Shown here piece after piece: positions 26,646 through 34,806 of a stretch of DNA of 64,000 nucleotides. Made by a program: the position numbers and the translations under genes. Position 1 is the stretch's first letter, and the number at the start of each line of letters is the position of its first letter. The stretch covers positions 62,001 through 126,000 of the forward strand of contig NZ_JAAVLW010000011.1 in the NCBI RefSeq assembly GCF_013114835.1. Reading direction: 5' to 3'. This DNA comes from Bradyrhizobium archetypum (GTDB lineage: Bacteria > Pseudomonadota > Alphaproteobacteria > Rhizobiales > Xanthobacteraceae). The notes under the pieces are model-generated. The model did not search any database. It saw nothing but the letters and a program-made list of their open reading frames with translations, and was not told the origin of the DNA.

Positions 26646-27995
26646 CTATCGTTTGCTTTGACGCGCGAGCACGCGATCCACCATCGCTCCGGCCGTGCCG
26701 AGATAGTTCGACGGCTCGCACAAGGCGGCGAGCCGATCGCGCGGCAGGGCGGACGCGATGGCCGGGCGTCGCAGCAAGGCATCGAGCAGCGCGTCGCCAT
26801 GGTCGAACGCGTAGCGGCAGGCAGCATAGACCTCGTCATGCGCGGTCTGGCGGCCAAGTGCGGGCGCAAGCCCCATCATCACAGCTTCGGCGACGATCAG
26901 GCCGCGCGTGGAATCGAGATTTCGCTGCATCGCTGCGGGATCGACGATCAGGCCGGACAGCATGAATTGCGCCTGCGCCAGCGAGCCGGCGGTCAGCAGA
27001 CAGACCCGGGGCAAAGCGAGCCACTCGCAATGCCAGGGGCCGGTGGCGCGCTCGAGATCCTGAACCATCGCGTCGAGCATGAGCGAAGCGGCGTCGCGGG
27101 ATGCCTTCGCGTTGGCCAGCAGGATTTCCGAGGAGATCGGGTTGCGCTTCTGTGGCATGGTCGAGGAGGCGCCGCGATGCGAGGAGAACGGCTCGAACAC
27201 CTCGCCGATCTCGGTCGCCATCAGGATCATGACGTCGTAGCCGATCTTGCCGAGCGCGCCGCAGATCACCGCCAGCGCCTGGGCCAGCTCCACCAGCCCA
27301 TCGCGGGCGACGTGCCAGGTGATATCGGGTTCAGCCAGATCGAGCGCTCGCGCGTAAGCCGCACGCACCTCCAGGCCGCGCTCGCCGAGTGAGGCCAGCG
27401 TGCCCGCTGCGCCGCCGAGCTGCGCCTGAAGCGCGCGTGGTTTGGCCTGCGCGAGCCGTTCGGCCGAGCGCTGCAGCGCCGACAGCCAGACCGCCGCCTT
27501 GTGGCCGAACGTGATCGGCAGCGCCTGCTGCAGATGGGTTCGTCCGGCCATCACCGTATCGCGGTGGAGGCGGGCGAGATTGGCGAGCGTCGTCATGACC
27601 TCGGCGAGCTGGACATCGATCAGCACAACCGCTTCGCGCAGTTGCAGCACGGTCGCGGTATCCATGATGTCCTGGGTGGTCGCGCCCCAATGCAAATAGC
27701 GGCCGGCCTCGCCGAGTTGCTCCGATAGCTGGCGGACCAGGCCTACGATTGGGTAGCCGACATTCTCGGTGTCGCACTTCAACTGTTCGATGTCGAGCGC
27801 GATCGCAGGCGCCTGGCGCGCGATCGTCTCGGCTGCCTCGGACGGAATCACGCCGGTTTCGCCTTGCGCGGTGGCAAGCGCCACTTCGGCCTGCACATAG
27901 GCCCGGAGCTGCGCGTCGTCGGAAAACACCGCCCGCATCGCCGGCGTCGAGAACACGTCGCGATAAAGGGCGTTGTCGAACATCGTGCTGGCCAC
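26646..27995 (-). CDS. PcaB-like class II fumarase/aspartase superfamily lyase
   Basis: The 449-residue protein has the superfamily signature SSTMPQKRNPISSEILLA and the helical-bundle segments AGRTHLQQALPITFGHK and HWGATTQDIMDTATVLQL. The best match by pattern is 3-carboxy-cis,cis-muconate cycloisomerase (PcaB), which acts in the protocatechuate branch of the beta-ketoadipate pathway. An adenylosuccinate-lyase-like role is possible. No other pca gene is near. The start is GTG 27995 with AGGAA upstream; ATG 27983 is an alternative. Confidence 0.8.
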   Translation of the reverse strand: MASTMFDNALYRDVFSTPAMRAVFSDDAQLRAYVQAEVALATAQGETGVIPSEAAETIARQAPAIALDIEQLKCDTENVGYPIVGLVRQLSEQLGEAGRYLHWGATTQDIMDTATVLQLREAVVLIDVQLAEVMTTLANLARLHRDTVMAGRTHLQQALPITFGHKAAVWLSALQRSAERLAQAKPRALQAQLGGAAGTLASLGERGLEVRAAYARALDLAEPDITWHVARDGLVELAQALAVICGALGKIGYDVMILMATEIGEVFEPFSSHRGASSTMPQKRNPISSEILLANAKASRDAASLMLDAMVQDLERATGPWHCEWLALPRVCLLTAGSLAQAQFMLSGLIVDPAAMQRNLDSTRGLIVAEAVMMGLAPALGRQTAHDEVYAACRYAFDHGDALLDALLRRPAIASALPRDRLAALCEPSNYLGTAGAMVDRVLARQSKR

Positions 27996-28198
27996 GCGCT
28001 GGTTTCCTTCCTGTTGGTATGTCCGGCCATCTGAGTGACATGTACAAATCCGTCAAGCGCGGCCGTGGAGACTTCGTACTCCAGTCAAGGGAGTGCGAGA
28101 ACTGCACGGGCCGGAAAACGCCGGTGGCGAGCAGGGGGGCATCCCTGCTCGCCACGAGAGCGTTCCTTGGAGGTGCGGTCGGAACGAAAATTGCGCCG

Positions 28199-28456
28199 TT
28201 ACGGGGTACGGTCGGCGGTAACCAGGCGAGCTTCCTTCACCACGGACCTGGAGCCGGCGGTGCGCAGGCAGGAGGCTTCGAAATTCGGCCAAGCCTGCTG
28301 CGAGCAATCCTTGCCGACGGTGCGGATGTCCAGGCGGTCACCCTTGGCAAGCGCCTGCGGCACGCTGGCTTCGACCTGCGGGGCAAAGCCGGGCAGTACG
28401 GTCAGCGCGGCGGCAATGAACGCGGCAGCAGCGATGGCAGAAAAAGCCTTGATCAT
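28199..28456 (-). CDS. Small secreted hypothetical protein (85 aa)
   Basis: The product has a signal peptide (MIKAFSAIAAAAFIAAALTV) and a short mature part with AKGDRLDIRTVGKDCSQQAW and NFEASCLRTAGS, whose two Cys could form a disulfide. Small secreted proteins of this type are common in rhizobia and unnamed. ATG 28456 with GGGGA upstream is preferred over the frame's longer start at 28603, which would carry no signal peptide. Confidence 0.65.
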   Translation of the reverse strand: MIKAFSAIAAAAFIAAALTVLPGFAPQVEASVPQALAKGDRLDIRTVGKDCSQQAWPNFEASCLRTAGSRSVVKEARLVTADRTP

Positions 28457-28722
28457 GACGGTCCCCTGTCGTGGGCCTTCGTGGCCCGTCGTTTCGTTGG
28501 GCGAACTTGTAGGGAGCGCAAGTTTCCGGCCGTCTTCGCGGGCGCGGAAAATGGTTTCTTCCCGGCCGGGTTTTGTTTCGTCGGCGCGAGCGGGATGAAA
28601 CAATCCATCTTGCGGGACGCGCCGAAGTTGGAACCGGCCATTGGCCGACCATGGGGCCGCTGGCGCGGATACGGGAACCGGTTCGGCTTGCCGGGCCGGC
28701 CGGGCCGCGGTAGGAGGAGACT

Positions 28723-29220
28723 ATGTCCCGTATCGCCCTTTATCCCGGTTCATTCGATCCCATCACCAACGGCCACCTGGACGTGCTGCGGCATGCCGTG
28801 GCGCTGTGCGACCGCCTGATTGTCGCCATTGGCGTTCATTCGGGCAAAAAGCCGCTGTTTTCGACCGAGGAGCGGCTCGACATGGTTCGGGAGGTATGTG
28901 AGCCGATTGCGAAAGATGCCGGCTGCGCTTTCGACTGCACCACCTACGACAACCTCACCGTAGCCGCGGCGCGGCAGGTCGGCGCGACCATCATGATTCG
29001 CGGCCTGCGCGACGGAACCGATATGGACTACGAAATGCAGCTTGCCGGCATGAACGAGGTGATGGCGCCAGAGGTGCACACCGTATTCGTCCCGGCCTCC
29101 CCCGCGGTCCGCCCGATCACCGCCACGCTGGTGCGCCAGATCGCCGGCATGGGCGGCGACTTCTCCGCCTTCGTGCCGCCCCAGATTGCCGCGAGGCTGA
29201 AGGCCAAGTTCGCGGCTTAA
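28723..29220 (+). CDS. coaD: Pantetheine-phosphate adenylyltransferase
   Basis: The 165-residue protein starts MSRIALYPGSFDPITNGHLD with the TNGH nucleotidyltransferase motif. It continues with MIRGLRDGTDMDYEMQLAGMN and ends with the ATP-site segment RPITATLVRQIA. It transfers AMP to 4'-phosphopantetheine, the fourth step of coenzyme A synthesis. AGGAGG lies before the ATG. It starts a run of same-strand genes with the cyclophilins and queA. Confidence 0.95.
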   Translation: MSRIALYPGSFDPITNGHLDVLRHAVALCDRLIVAIGVHSGKKPLFSTEERLDMVREVCEPIAKDAGCAFDCTTYDNLTVAAARQVGATIMIRGLRDGTDMDYEMQLAGMNEVMAPEVHTVFVPASPAVRPITATLVRQIAGMGGDFSAFVPPQIAARLKAKFAA

Positions 29221-29270
29221 CGCGCTTCATGCGCGCCATCCTGTTTTCACATGACATGACCGGAGCTTTC

Positions 29271-29813
29271 ATGATCCGAATTCTCGCCGTTCTCGCCGCG
29301 CTGTTTGTTGTGGCTCCAGCGATCGCGCAGCCACTGCCCGCTGGTCTCGACAAGGCGAATGCGATCGTGATCGACACCACCAAGGGCCGCATCGTGATCA
29401 AGCTGCGGACCGACATCGCGCCCCAGCATGCCGAGCGCATCAAGCTTTTGGCGCGCGAGGGCTACTACAACAACGTGCCGTTCCATCGCGTGATCGAAGG
29501 ATTCATGGCGCAGACCGGCGACGGCAAGAATTTCAACGGCACCGGCGGATCGAAATATCCGAACCTGCCGGCCGAGTTCTCCAACGTGCCGTACAAGCGC
29601 GGTATCGTCGGCATGGCGCGAACGAGCGATCCCAACTCGGCGAATTCGCAGTTTTTCATCATGTTCGCCGAAGGCGCGTCGCTGAACGGCAAGTACACCG
29701 TGATCGGCGAAGTGGTGTCGGGCATGCATGTCGTCGACAAGATCAAGCGCGGCGAACCGGTCGTCGACCCCGACAAGATGGTGAAGGTGCAGGTCGCATC
29801 CGACATCAAGTGA
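29271..29813 (+). CDS. Periplasmic cyclophilin-type peptidyl-prolyl isomerase
   Basis: The 180-residue protein has a signal peptide (ILAVLAALFVVAPAIAQ) and a cyclophilin core with VPFHRVIEGFMAQTGDGKNF, SQFFIMF and LNGKYTVIGEVVSGMHVVD. It should speed proline isomerisation during folding in the periplasm. It forms an unusual sandwich with a second, cytoplasmic cyclophilin (30234) around a small secreted protein. ATG 29271 with GGAG upstream gives the signal peptide at the start. Confidence 0.92.
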   Translation: MIRILAVLAALFVVAPAIAQPLPAGLDKANAIVIDTTKGRIVIKLRTDIAPQHAERIKLLAREGYYNNVPFHRVIEGFMAQTGDGKNFNGTGGSKYPNLPAEFSNVPYKRGIVGMARTSDPNSANSQFFIMFAEGASLNGKYTVIGEVVSGMHVVDKIKRGEPVVDPDKMVKVQVASDIK

Positions 29814-29817
29814 GGTC

Positions 29818-30258
29818 ATGACGGCCGCGCGCAGCAAGCCATCGCTTTGGTTTGCCGCCGTTCTGATGTGGCTGGCCTCGGCGCCGCACGCCTCGGCCCA
29901 GCCGCAGCAACTGGATACCCTCAAGGATGTCTTTGCCAAACTGTATTCGTGCTGGCAGCCGCCGCCTTACTCGCGCGCCAACCCGATGGACATCACCGTT
30001 GTCGTGAGCTTCAACCGCGAAGGTGCCATTCTCGGGCAACCCAGGATTACCTATGAATCCGGAAACCCCAGCGATAATGACCGGGTCCAGTACCGGATTG
30101 CCGTCATGGAAACATTGCAACGCTGTACGCCGTTGCCATTTACCGAGGGACTGGGCGGTGCGGTTGCCGGCCGGCCCTTCGCGGTCACTTTCAGAACCCG
30201 CAAACGTTCACCCAAACCAGAAGAGAAAAGAGCATGGCTGATACAGAAAATACTTTGA
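29818..30258 (+). CDS. Secreted hypothetical protein between two cyclophilins
   Basis: The 146-residue protein has a signal peptide (FAAVLMWLASAPHASA) and a mature domain resembling a TonB C-terminal fold: DITVVVSFNREGAILGQPRI and YRIAVMETLQRCTPLPFTEG. It starts 4 bases after the first cyclophilin stop and its end overlaps the start of the next cyclophilin by 25 bases, so all three are cotranslated. A chaperone or envelope role is inferred from context only. Confidence 0.7.
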   Translation: MTAARSKPSLWFAAVLMWLASAPHASAQPQQLDTLKDVFAKLYSCWQPPPYSRANPMDITVVVSFNREGAILGQPRITYESGNPSDNDRVQYRIAVMETLQRCTPLPFTEGLGGAVAGRPFAVTFRTRKRSPKPEEKRAWLIQKIL

Positions 30259-30698
30259 TCCTTGAAACCACGCAGGGTCCCGTCACCATCGAAATGCGCC
30301 CCGATCTGGCGCCGGGCCACGTCGCGCAGATCAAGAAGCTGGTACGTGACGGATTTTACGACGGCATCGTGTTCCATCGCGTGATCGAGGGTTTCATGGC
30401 GCAGACCGGCTGCCCGCACGGCACCGGCACCGGCGGTTCCGGCAACAAGCTGAAGGCGGAGTTCAACAAGGAACCGCATGTGCGCGGTACCGTCTCGATG
30501 GCCCGCGCCGCCAATCCGGATTCCGGCGACAGCCAGTTCTTCATCTGCTTCGATGATGCCTCCTTCCTCAATGGCCAGTACACGGTCTGGGGCAAGGTCA
30601 CCTCGGGCATGGAGAATGTCGACAAGATCAAGCGCGGCGAGCCGGTGCAGAACCCGGACAAGATCGTCAAGGCGCGGATGGCGCTCGACGCAGCTTGA
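30234..30698 (+). CDS. Cytoplasmic cyclophilin-type peptidyl-prolyl isomerase
   Basis: The 154-residue protein starts MADTENTLILETTQGPVTIE and has no signal peptide. The core carries IVFHRVIEGFMAQTGCPHG, SMARAANPDSGDSQFFICF and LNGQYTVWGKVTSGMENVD. It is a PpiB-like cytosolic isomerase. The start overlaps the upstream gene's end by 25 bases, so translation is probably coupled. It is similar to the periplasmic copy at 29271, which suggests tandem duplication and relocation. Confidence 0.93.
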   Translation: MADTENTLILETTQGPVTIEMRPDLAPGHVAQIKKLVRDGFYDGIVFHRVIEGFMAQTGCPHGTGTGGSGNKLKAEFNKEPHVRGTVSMARAANPDSGDSQFFICFDDASFLNGQYTVWGKVTSGMENVDKIKRGEPVQNPDKIVKARMALDAA

Positions 30699-30710
30699 CT
30701 TCACCCTGTT

Positions 30711-30784
30711 ATTCCGGGGCACGCGAAGCGTGAACCCGGAATATCGAGATTCCGGGTTCGCATCTTCGATGCGCCCCGGAATGA
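30711..30784. repeat. Palindromic intergenic repeat of the ATTCCGGG family
   Basis: It is an inverted unit starting ATTCCGGGGC and ending GCCCCGGAAT, with a central ATCGAGATTCCGGG. It is the same family as 42282-42380. Confidence 0.75.
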
Positions 30785-30808
30785 CGCCAAGTGAGGCGCA
30801 CCGGCGCC

Positions 30809-31885
30809 ATGCGCACCGATCTCTTCGACTTCGAACTTCCCGCCACGAGCATTGCGCTCCGGCCCGCCAGCCCGCGCGATGCCGCGCGCATGCTGGTGGT
30901 GCAGCCTGACGGCGTGCTGCGCGACCGTACCGTCGGCGAACTGCCGCAGTGGCTGGAGCCAGGCGATCAGCTCGTCGTCAACGACACCAAGGTAATCTCC
31001 GCTCAACTCAAGGGACGCCGTATCGGCCGGGAGACCGAGCCGAAGATCGAGGCGACGCTGATCAAGCGGCTGGACGGCTCGCGCTGGCGCGCGCTGGTGA
31101 AGCCCGCGAAGAAGCTCGCACCCGGCGACATCGTCCGCTTCGGCAACGAAGGCAAGGTTTGCCTGCTTGGCCATCTCGACGCCGAGGTCGAGGCCAAGGG
31201 CGAGGAGGGCGAGATCACGCTGTCGTTCTCGTTTCATGGCCCGGCGCTGGATCAAGCGATCGCCAATCTCGGCACGCCGCCGCTGCCGCCTTACATCGCC
31301 TCCAAGCGCACGCCCGACGATCGCGATGCCGCCGACTACCAGACCATGTTTGCCGCGAATGAGGGCGCCGTCGCGGCGCCGACGGCGGGACTGCATTTCA
31401 CGCCTGAGCTCGAAGCGGCGCTGCGCCGCCACGGCGTCGGACTGCATCGGCTGACCCTGCATGTCGGGGCCGGGACCTTCCTGCCGGTCAAGGTGGAGGA
31501 AACTTCCGAGCACAAGATGCACGCCGAATGGGGTTCGATCTCGCCCGATACCGCGGCGGCGCTGAATGCCGCGCGCACCAGCGGTGGCCGTATCGTTGCG
31601 GTCGGCACCACGTCGCTACGGCTACTCGAGAGCGCCACGACGGAAGATGGCACGATCCAGACGTTCGATGGCGAGACTTCGATTTTCATCACGCCGGGCT
31701 ACCGCTTTCGCGCGGTCGACATCCTCATGACCAATTTCCATTTGCCGCGCTCGACACTGTTCATGCTGGTGTCGGCTTTCTCGGGGCTGGAGACCATGAA
31801 GCGCGCCTATGCGCATGCGATCGCCGCCGGCTACCGGTTCTATTCCTACGGGGATGCCTGCCTGCTGTTTCGTGCGCCGGATTGA
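30809..31885 (+). CDS. queA: QueA, tRNA preQ1(34) ribosyltransferase-isomerase
   Basis: The 358-residue protein starts MRTDLFDFELPATSIALRP and contains SAM-binding and queuine-site family blocks such as DQLVVNDTKVISAQLKGRR, PPYIASKRTPDDRDAADYQT, APTAGLHFTPEL and ILMTNFHLPRSTLFMLVSAF. QueA adds the ribosyl moiety of SAM to preQ1 in tRNA, making epoxyqueuosine. The companion tgt lies 4.8 kb downstream. ATG 30809 is selected because homology begins there. Confidence 0.95.
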   Translation: MRTDLFDFELPATSIALRPASPRDAARMLVVQPDGVLRDRTVGELPQWLEPGDQLVVNDTKVISAQLKGRRIGRETEPKIEATLIKRLDGSRWRALVKPAKKLAPGDIVRFGNEGKVCLLGHLDAEVEAKGEEGEITLSFSFHGPALDQAIANLGTPPLPPYIASKRTPDDRDAADYQTMFAANEGAVAAPTAGLHFTPELEAALRRHGVGLHRLTLHVGAGTFLPVKVEETSEHKMHAEWGSISPDTAAALNAARTSGGRIVAVGTTSLRLLESATTEDGTIQTFDGETSIFITPGYRFRAVDILMTNFHLPRSTLFMLVSAFSGLETMKRAYAHAIAAGYRFYSYGDACLLFRAPD

Positions 31886-31908
31886 GACCAAGCCGACCGT
31901 CTTCGCTT

Positions 31909-31936
31909 GAAAAAGAGGCCCGCCAATTGGGCGGGC
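31909..31936 (-). terminator. Intrinsic terminator oriented to the minus strand
   Basis: GCCCGCC (31918-31924) pairs with GGCGGGC (31930-31936), followed on the minus strand by a T-run (31917-31909). It is not in the right orientation for queA. A small 30-codon minus-strand frame ends 6 bases before it. Confidence 0.55.
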
Positions 31937-31942
31937 AAAGGT

Positions 31943-32035
31943 TCAGGGAGGAAGCGCTCTGACAATGAAGCGCACCATCTGTTTCTTTGATTCGGCTGAT
32001 GCCGCCAAGATCGTATAAATACCGTCTCGGCGCAT
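31943..32035 (-). CDS. Possible 30-aa ORF before the queA-side terminator
   Basis: A minus-strand frame of 31 codons starts at ATG 32035 (MRRDGIYTILAASAESKKQ) and stops at 31943. It is followed closely by the minus-strand terminator at 31909-31936, which is the main reason to list it. There is no clear ribosome-binding site and no recognisable domain, so it may be a chance frame or a small regulatory RNA. Confidence 0.25.
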   Translation of the reverse strand: MRRDGIYTILAASAESKKQMVRFIVRALPP

Positions 32036-32063
32036 CGGTGCGTGGGAATAACAGGGGTCTTGC

Positions 32064-33365
32064 ATGAGCTTTTCCGGGATTTTTGCGCGAATGGTCGCGC
32101 TGGTCGGCGCCGTTGCGCTGCTGTGGCGCCGCCTGCAGGGGGCCGCGCCCAAACCGGCCTGGGGCCATGCGCCGGCTATTCCGGCGGCGAAACCGCAGGG
32201 CGCCATCCCGACGCTCAAGATGCCGACGGCCCAGGGTTGGAGCGACGGGCAGATGCCAACCGCGGCGCCCGGGCTCAAGGTCAACGCATTTGCGAAAGAT
32301 CTCGACCACCCGCGCTGGATCAACGTGCGGCCCAATGGCGACGTCCTCGTCGCGGAGGCGACGCAGATCGCCGGACCGCCCCGGAGCGTATTCCACTATG
32401 CGATGCAGGCGACCATGCGGCGTGCCGCGGCGCTCGGCGTCAGCGCCGACCGCATCACGCTGCTGCGCGATCGCGATGGCGACGGCATCGCGGAGGGGCG
32501 CGAGATTTTCATGGAAGGGTTGAGCCAGCCGTTCGGCATGGCGCTGGTCGGCGACACCTTCTATGTCGGCAACACCGACGGCGTGGTCGCTTTTCCCTAC
32601 GCCGCGGGAGCGGATCGCATCACTGCCGAGGGGCGGAAACTCGTGACGTTCAAGCCCGGCGGGCATTGGACGCGGAGCCTGCTGCCGAGCGTGGACGGCA
32701 AAAAACTCTATGCCGGCGTCGGCTCGCTCAGCAACATCGCGGAGATGGGCATGGACGTTGAAGAAGGCCGCGCCGCGATCTACGAACTCGATCTCGCCAG
32801 CGGCACCAGCCGCATCTTCGCCAGCGGCTTGCGCAACCCCGTGGGCCTTGCGTGGGAGCCGAGCACAACCGTGCTCTGGACCGTTGTCAACGAACGCGAC
32901 GGCCTCGGCGACGAGACGCCGCCGGACTATCTGACCTCAGTGCGCGACGGCGGCTTCTACGGCTGGCCATACTGCTACTGGGGGCAGACGGTGGACGACC
33001 GCGTGCCGCAGGATGCGGCCATGGTCGCGAAGGCGATTACGCCGGACTATGCGCTCGGCGGCCATACGGCTTCGCTCGGCCTGTGCTGGATGCCAGCCGG
33101 CACGCTGCCCGGTTTTCCTGACGGCATGGTGATCGGCCAGCACGGCTCCTGGAATCGCAGCACGCTGAGCGGCTACGCCGTCGTCTTCGTGCCGTTCGAG
33201 AACGGCCGTCCCTCCGGCCCGCCGCGCGATATCCTGACGGGCTTTCTCGCGCCCGACGAGAAGGTCTCGTACGGAAGGCCGGTCGCCGTCACACTCGGGC
33301 CTGATCGTTCGCTGCTGGTGGCCGACGATGTCGGCAACGTCATCTGGCGCGTGACGGGAGCGTAG
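32064..33365 (+). CDS. PQQ-type sorbosone/sugar dehydrogenase family protein
   Basis: The 433-residue protein has one N-terminal membrane segment (FARMVALVGAVALLW) and then a beta-propeller of the soluble glucose/sorbosone dehydrogenase type. Typical blocks are LDHPRWINVRPNGDVLVAEA, GLRNPVGLAWEP and GFYGWPYCYWG. The predicted site uses PQQ. It is probably periplasmic, anchored by the N-terminal helix. The substrate is unknown. The MxaD-like pair at 13-15 kb is another PQQ-type locus, but 17 kb away. Confidence 0.85.
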   Translation: MSFSGIFARMVALVGAVALLWRRLQGAAPKPAWGHAPAIPAAKPQGAIPTLKMPTAQGWSDGQMPTAAPGLKVNAFAKDLDHPRWINVRPNGDVLVAEATQIAGPPRSVFHYAMQATMRRAAALGVSADRITLLRDRDGDGIAEGREIFMEGLSQPFGMALVGDTFYVGNTDGVVAFPYAAGADRITAEGRKLVTFKPGGHWTRSLLPSVDGKKLYAGVGSLSNIAEMGMDVEEGRAAIYELDLASGTSRIFASGLRNPVGLAWEPSTTVLWTVVNERDGLGDETPPDYLTSVRDGGFYGWPYCYWGQTVDDRVPQDAAMVAKAITPDYALGGHTASLGLCWMPAGTLPGFPDGMVIGQHGSWNRSTLSGYAVVFVPFENGRPSGPPRDILTGFLAPDEKVSYGRPVAVTLGPDRSLLVADDVGNVIWRVTGA

Positions 33366-33373
33366 GTGCCAGA

Positions 33374-33408
33374 GGGTGGGCAAAGGCGCGCAAGCGCCGT
33401 GCCCACCA
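33374..33408. repeat. Palindromic intergenic repeat of the GGGTGGGC family
   Basis: GGGTGGGCA and its complement TGCCCACC flank an AAGGCGCGCAAGCGCCG loop. It is related to 10524-10611 and 12839-12870. Confidence 0.7.
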
Positions 33409-33423
33409 TTCACTTCCGTCAGA

Positions 33424-33533
33424 CCTCATACCTGAGGAGCCGCGTAGCGGCGTCTCGAAGGATGAATGGCATTGACCGGGCCTCGTGGTTCGAGACGGCG
33501 CTACGCGCCTCCTCACCATGAGGGTCTTAGTCG
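33424..33533. repeat. Long palindromic repeat, CCTCATxCTGAGG type
   Basis: An outer inverted pair CCTCATACCTGAGG ... CCTCACCATGAGG surrounds inner pairs such as GTCTCGAAGG and TTCGAGACGG. Such elements are abundant in bradyrhizobial genomes and could fold into a long hairpin. It lies between two convergent genes. Confidence 0.75.
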
Positions 33534-33539
33534 TCACCT

Positions 33540-34565
33540 TCACGCCATCGCGCGCTGTGGCAATAGCTCCGCGATCTGGATCGCATTCAGCGCAGCGCCC
33601 TTCAGCAGTTGGTCGGCAGAGACGAACATCGAGATCGAATGACCACTAGCGTCGCTGAGATCCTGGCGGATGCGGCCGACCAGAACGTCGTCCTGGCCTG
33701 ACGCATCGATCGGCATCGGGAAGTAGTTGTTGGCGCGATCGTCGACGATCCTGACGCCCGGCGCTTCCGACAGGATGGCGCGGACATCATGCTCGGTGAT
33801 CGGCTTTTCGCATTCAAAGGTGATCGCCTCGCAATGGGCGCGCAACACCGGCACGCGCACGCAGGTGACGCCGATCGCGATTTGATCGTCCTCGAAGATC
33901 TTGCGGGTCTCCTTGATGACCTTGTTCTCTTCGTCATTGTAGCCCGTCTCGGGATCGATCGCCGTGTTGTGGCTGAAGACGTTGAAGGCGTAGGGGAGCG
34001 GGATCACCTTGGGCGTGAACGGCCGGCCGTCGAGATAGGCGCGAGTCGACTCCACGAGCTCTTCCATGGCGGCCGCACCCGCGCCGCTCGCCGCCTGATA
34101 GGTCGAGACGATCATGCGCTTGATGCGGTTCTGGCGGTGGATCGGCCACAGCGGCACCAGCGCGGTGATGGCCGAGCAGTTCGGGTTGGCGATGATGCCC
34201 TTGTGGTCGCGGATGCGGCCCGCGTTGATCTCGGGGATCACCAACGGGACGTTCGGGTCCATCCGGAAGGCAGAGGAATTGTCGACCACGACGGCGCCGG
34301 CCTTCACGGCTGCGGGCGTGAACTTGCGTGAGATGCTGCCACCGGCCGAGAACAGCGCGATGTCGACGCCTTCGAACGACTTTTCCGTGAGCTCCTCGAT
34401 CACGATCCGCTCGCCGCGGAATTCGATGGTCTTGCCGGCGGAGCGGGCGCTGGCCAGCGCCTTGAGCCTGCGGACGGGAAAGTTGCGCCTGTCCATGGTG
34501 GCGATGAATTCGGCGCCGACCGCGCCGGTCACGCCGGCAATGGCTACAACGGGTTCGTGGCTCAC
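33540..34565 (-). CDS. asd: Aspartate-semialdehyde dehydrogenase
   Basis: The 341-residue protein starts at GTG 34565 (reads SHEPVVAIAGVTGAVGAEF) with an exact AGGAGG box 8 bases upstream. It has the family NAD(P)-binding start, the ANPNCSAITALVPLWPIH block with the catalytic Cys, and QAASGAGAAAMEEL. It reduces aspartyl phosphate to the semialdehyde, the branch point to lysine, threonine, methionine and diaminopimelate. An attenuator-like leader lies between its promoter and start (34600-34768). Confidence 0.96.
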   Translation of the reverse strand: MSHEPVVAIAGVTGAVGAEFIATMDRRNFPVRRLKALASARSAGKTIEFRGERIVIEELTEKSFEGVDIALFSAGGSISRKFTPAAVKAGAVVVDNSSAFRMDPNVPLVIPEINAGRIRDHKGIIANPNCSAITALVPLWPIHRQNRIKRMIVSTYQAASGAGAAAMEELVESTRAYLDGRPFTPKVIPLPYAFNVFSHNTAIDPETGYNDEENKVIKETRKIFEDDQIAIGVTCVRVPVLRAHCEAITFECEKPITEHDVRAILSEAPGVRIVDDRANNYFPMPIDASGQDDVLVGRIRQDLSDASGHSISMFVSADQLLKGAALNAIQIAELLPQRAMA

Positions 34566-34599
34566 GGGTCTATCCTCCTGGTTCGAGCATTTTGCGGGC

Positions 34600-34633
34600 A
34601 ATAAAAAAGCCCCGGTCCTTTTCAGGCGGGGCT
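34600..34633 (-). terminator. Intrinsic terminator in the asd leader (attenuator candidate)
   Basis: On the minus strand, AGCCCCG (34633-34627) pairs with CGGGGCT (34614-34608), with a 12-base loop containing CCTGAAAAGG, followed by TTTTTTATT. It lies 26 bases after the stop of the small leader ORF and 43 bases before the asd GTG. Confidence 0.8.
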
Positions 34634-34659
34634 GCGGTTTGGATGATGCGGTCGTTCGA

Positions 34660-34731
34660 CTACGCGCGCACGGCTCCCCAGCCCCCGGAGGGTGCTTTGG
34701 TTTTCGCGGTCGCTTTGGTCGAAGTCGTCAT
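34660..34731 (-). CDS. Putative Thr/Lys-rich leader peptide of asd (23 aa)
   Basis: The minus-strand frame of 24 codons starts MTTSTKATAKTKAP and stops at 34660. Threonine occupies positions 2, 3, 5, 8 and 11, and lysine 6, 10 and 12, all with AAA. GGGGCTG (34685-34679) can pair with CAGCCCC (34634-34628), the 5' arm of the terminator, forming an alternative structure. No ribosome-binding site is seen; the promoter places the start at or within 2 bases of transcription. A caveat is that residues 13-23 (APSGGWGAVRA) resemble the N-terminus of YdeP/FdhF-type oxidoreductases. Confidence 0.6.
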   Translation of the reverse strand: MTTSTKATAKTKAPSGGWGAVRA

Positions 34732-34739
34732 GGCGCGGA

Positions 34740-34768
34740 CTTATGCGGCAGCTTGGTGCTGTCGTCAA
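34740..34768 (-). promoter_or_regulatory. Sigma-70-like promoter for the asd leader
   Basis: On the minus strand, TTGACG (34768-34763) and CATAAG (34745-34740) are separated by 17 bases. The predicted transcription start is at about 34733-34731, the ATG of the leader ORF. Confidence 0.6.
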
Positions 34769-34806
34769 CGGCTTTTAGCCCGATCCGGGCTGCAACAGAT
34801 ACACCG

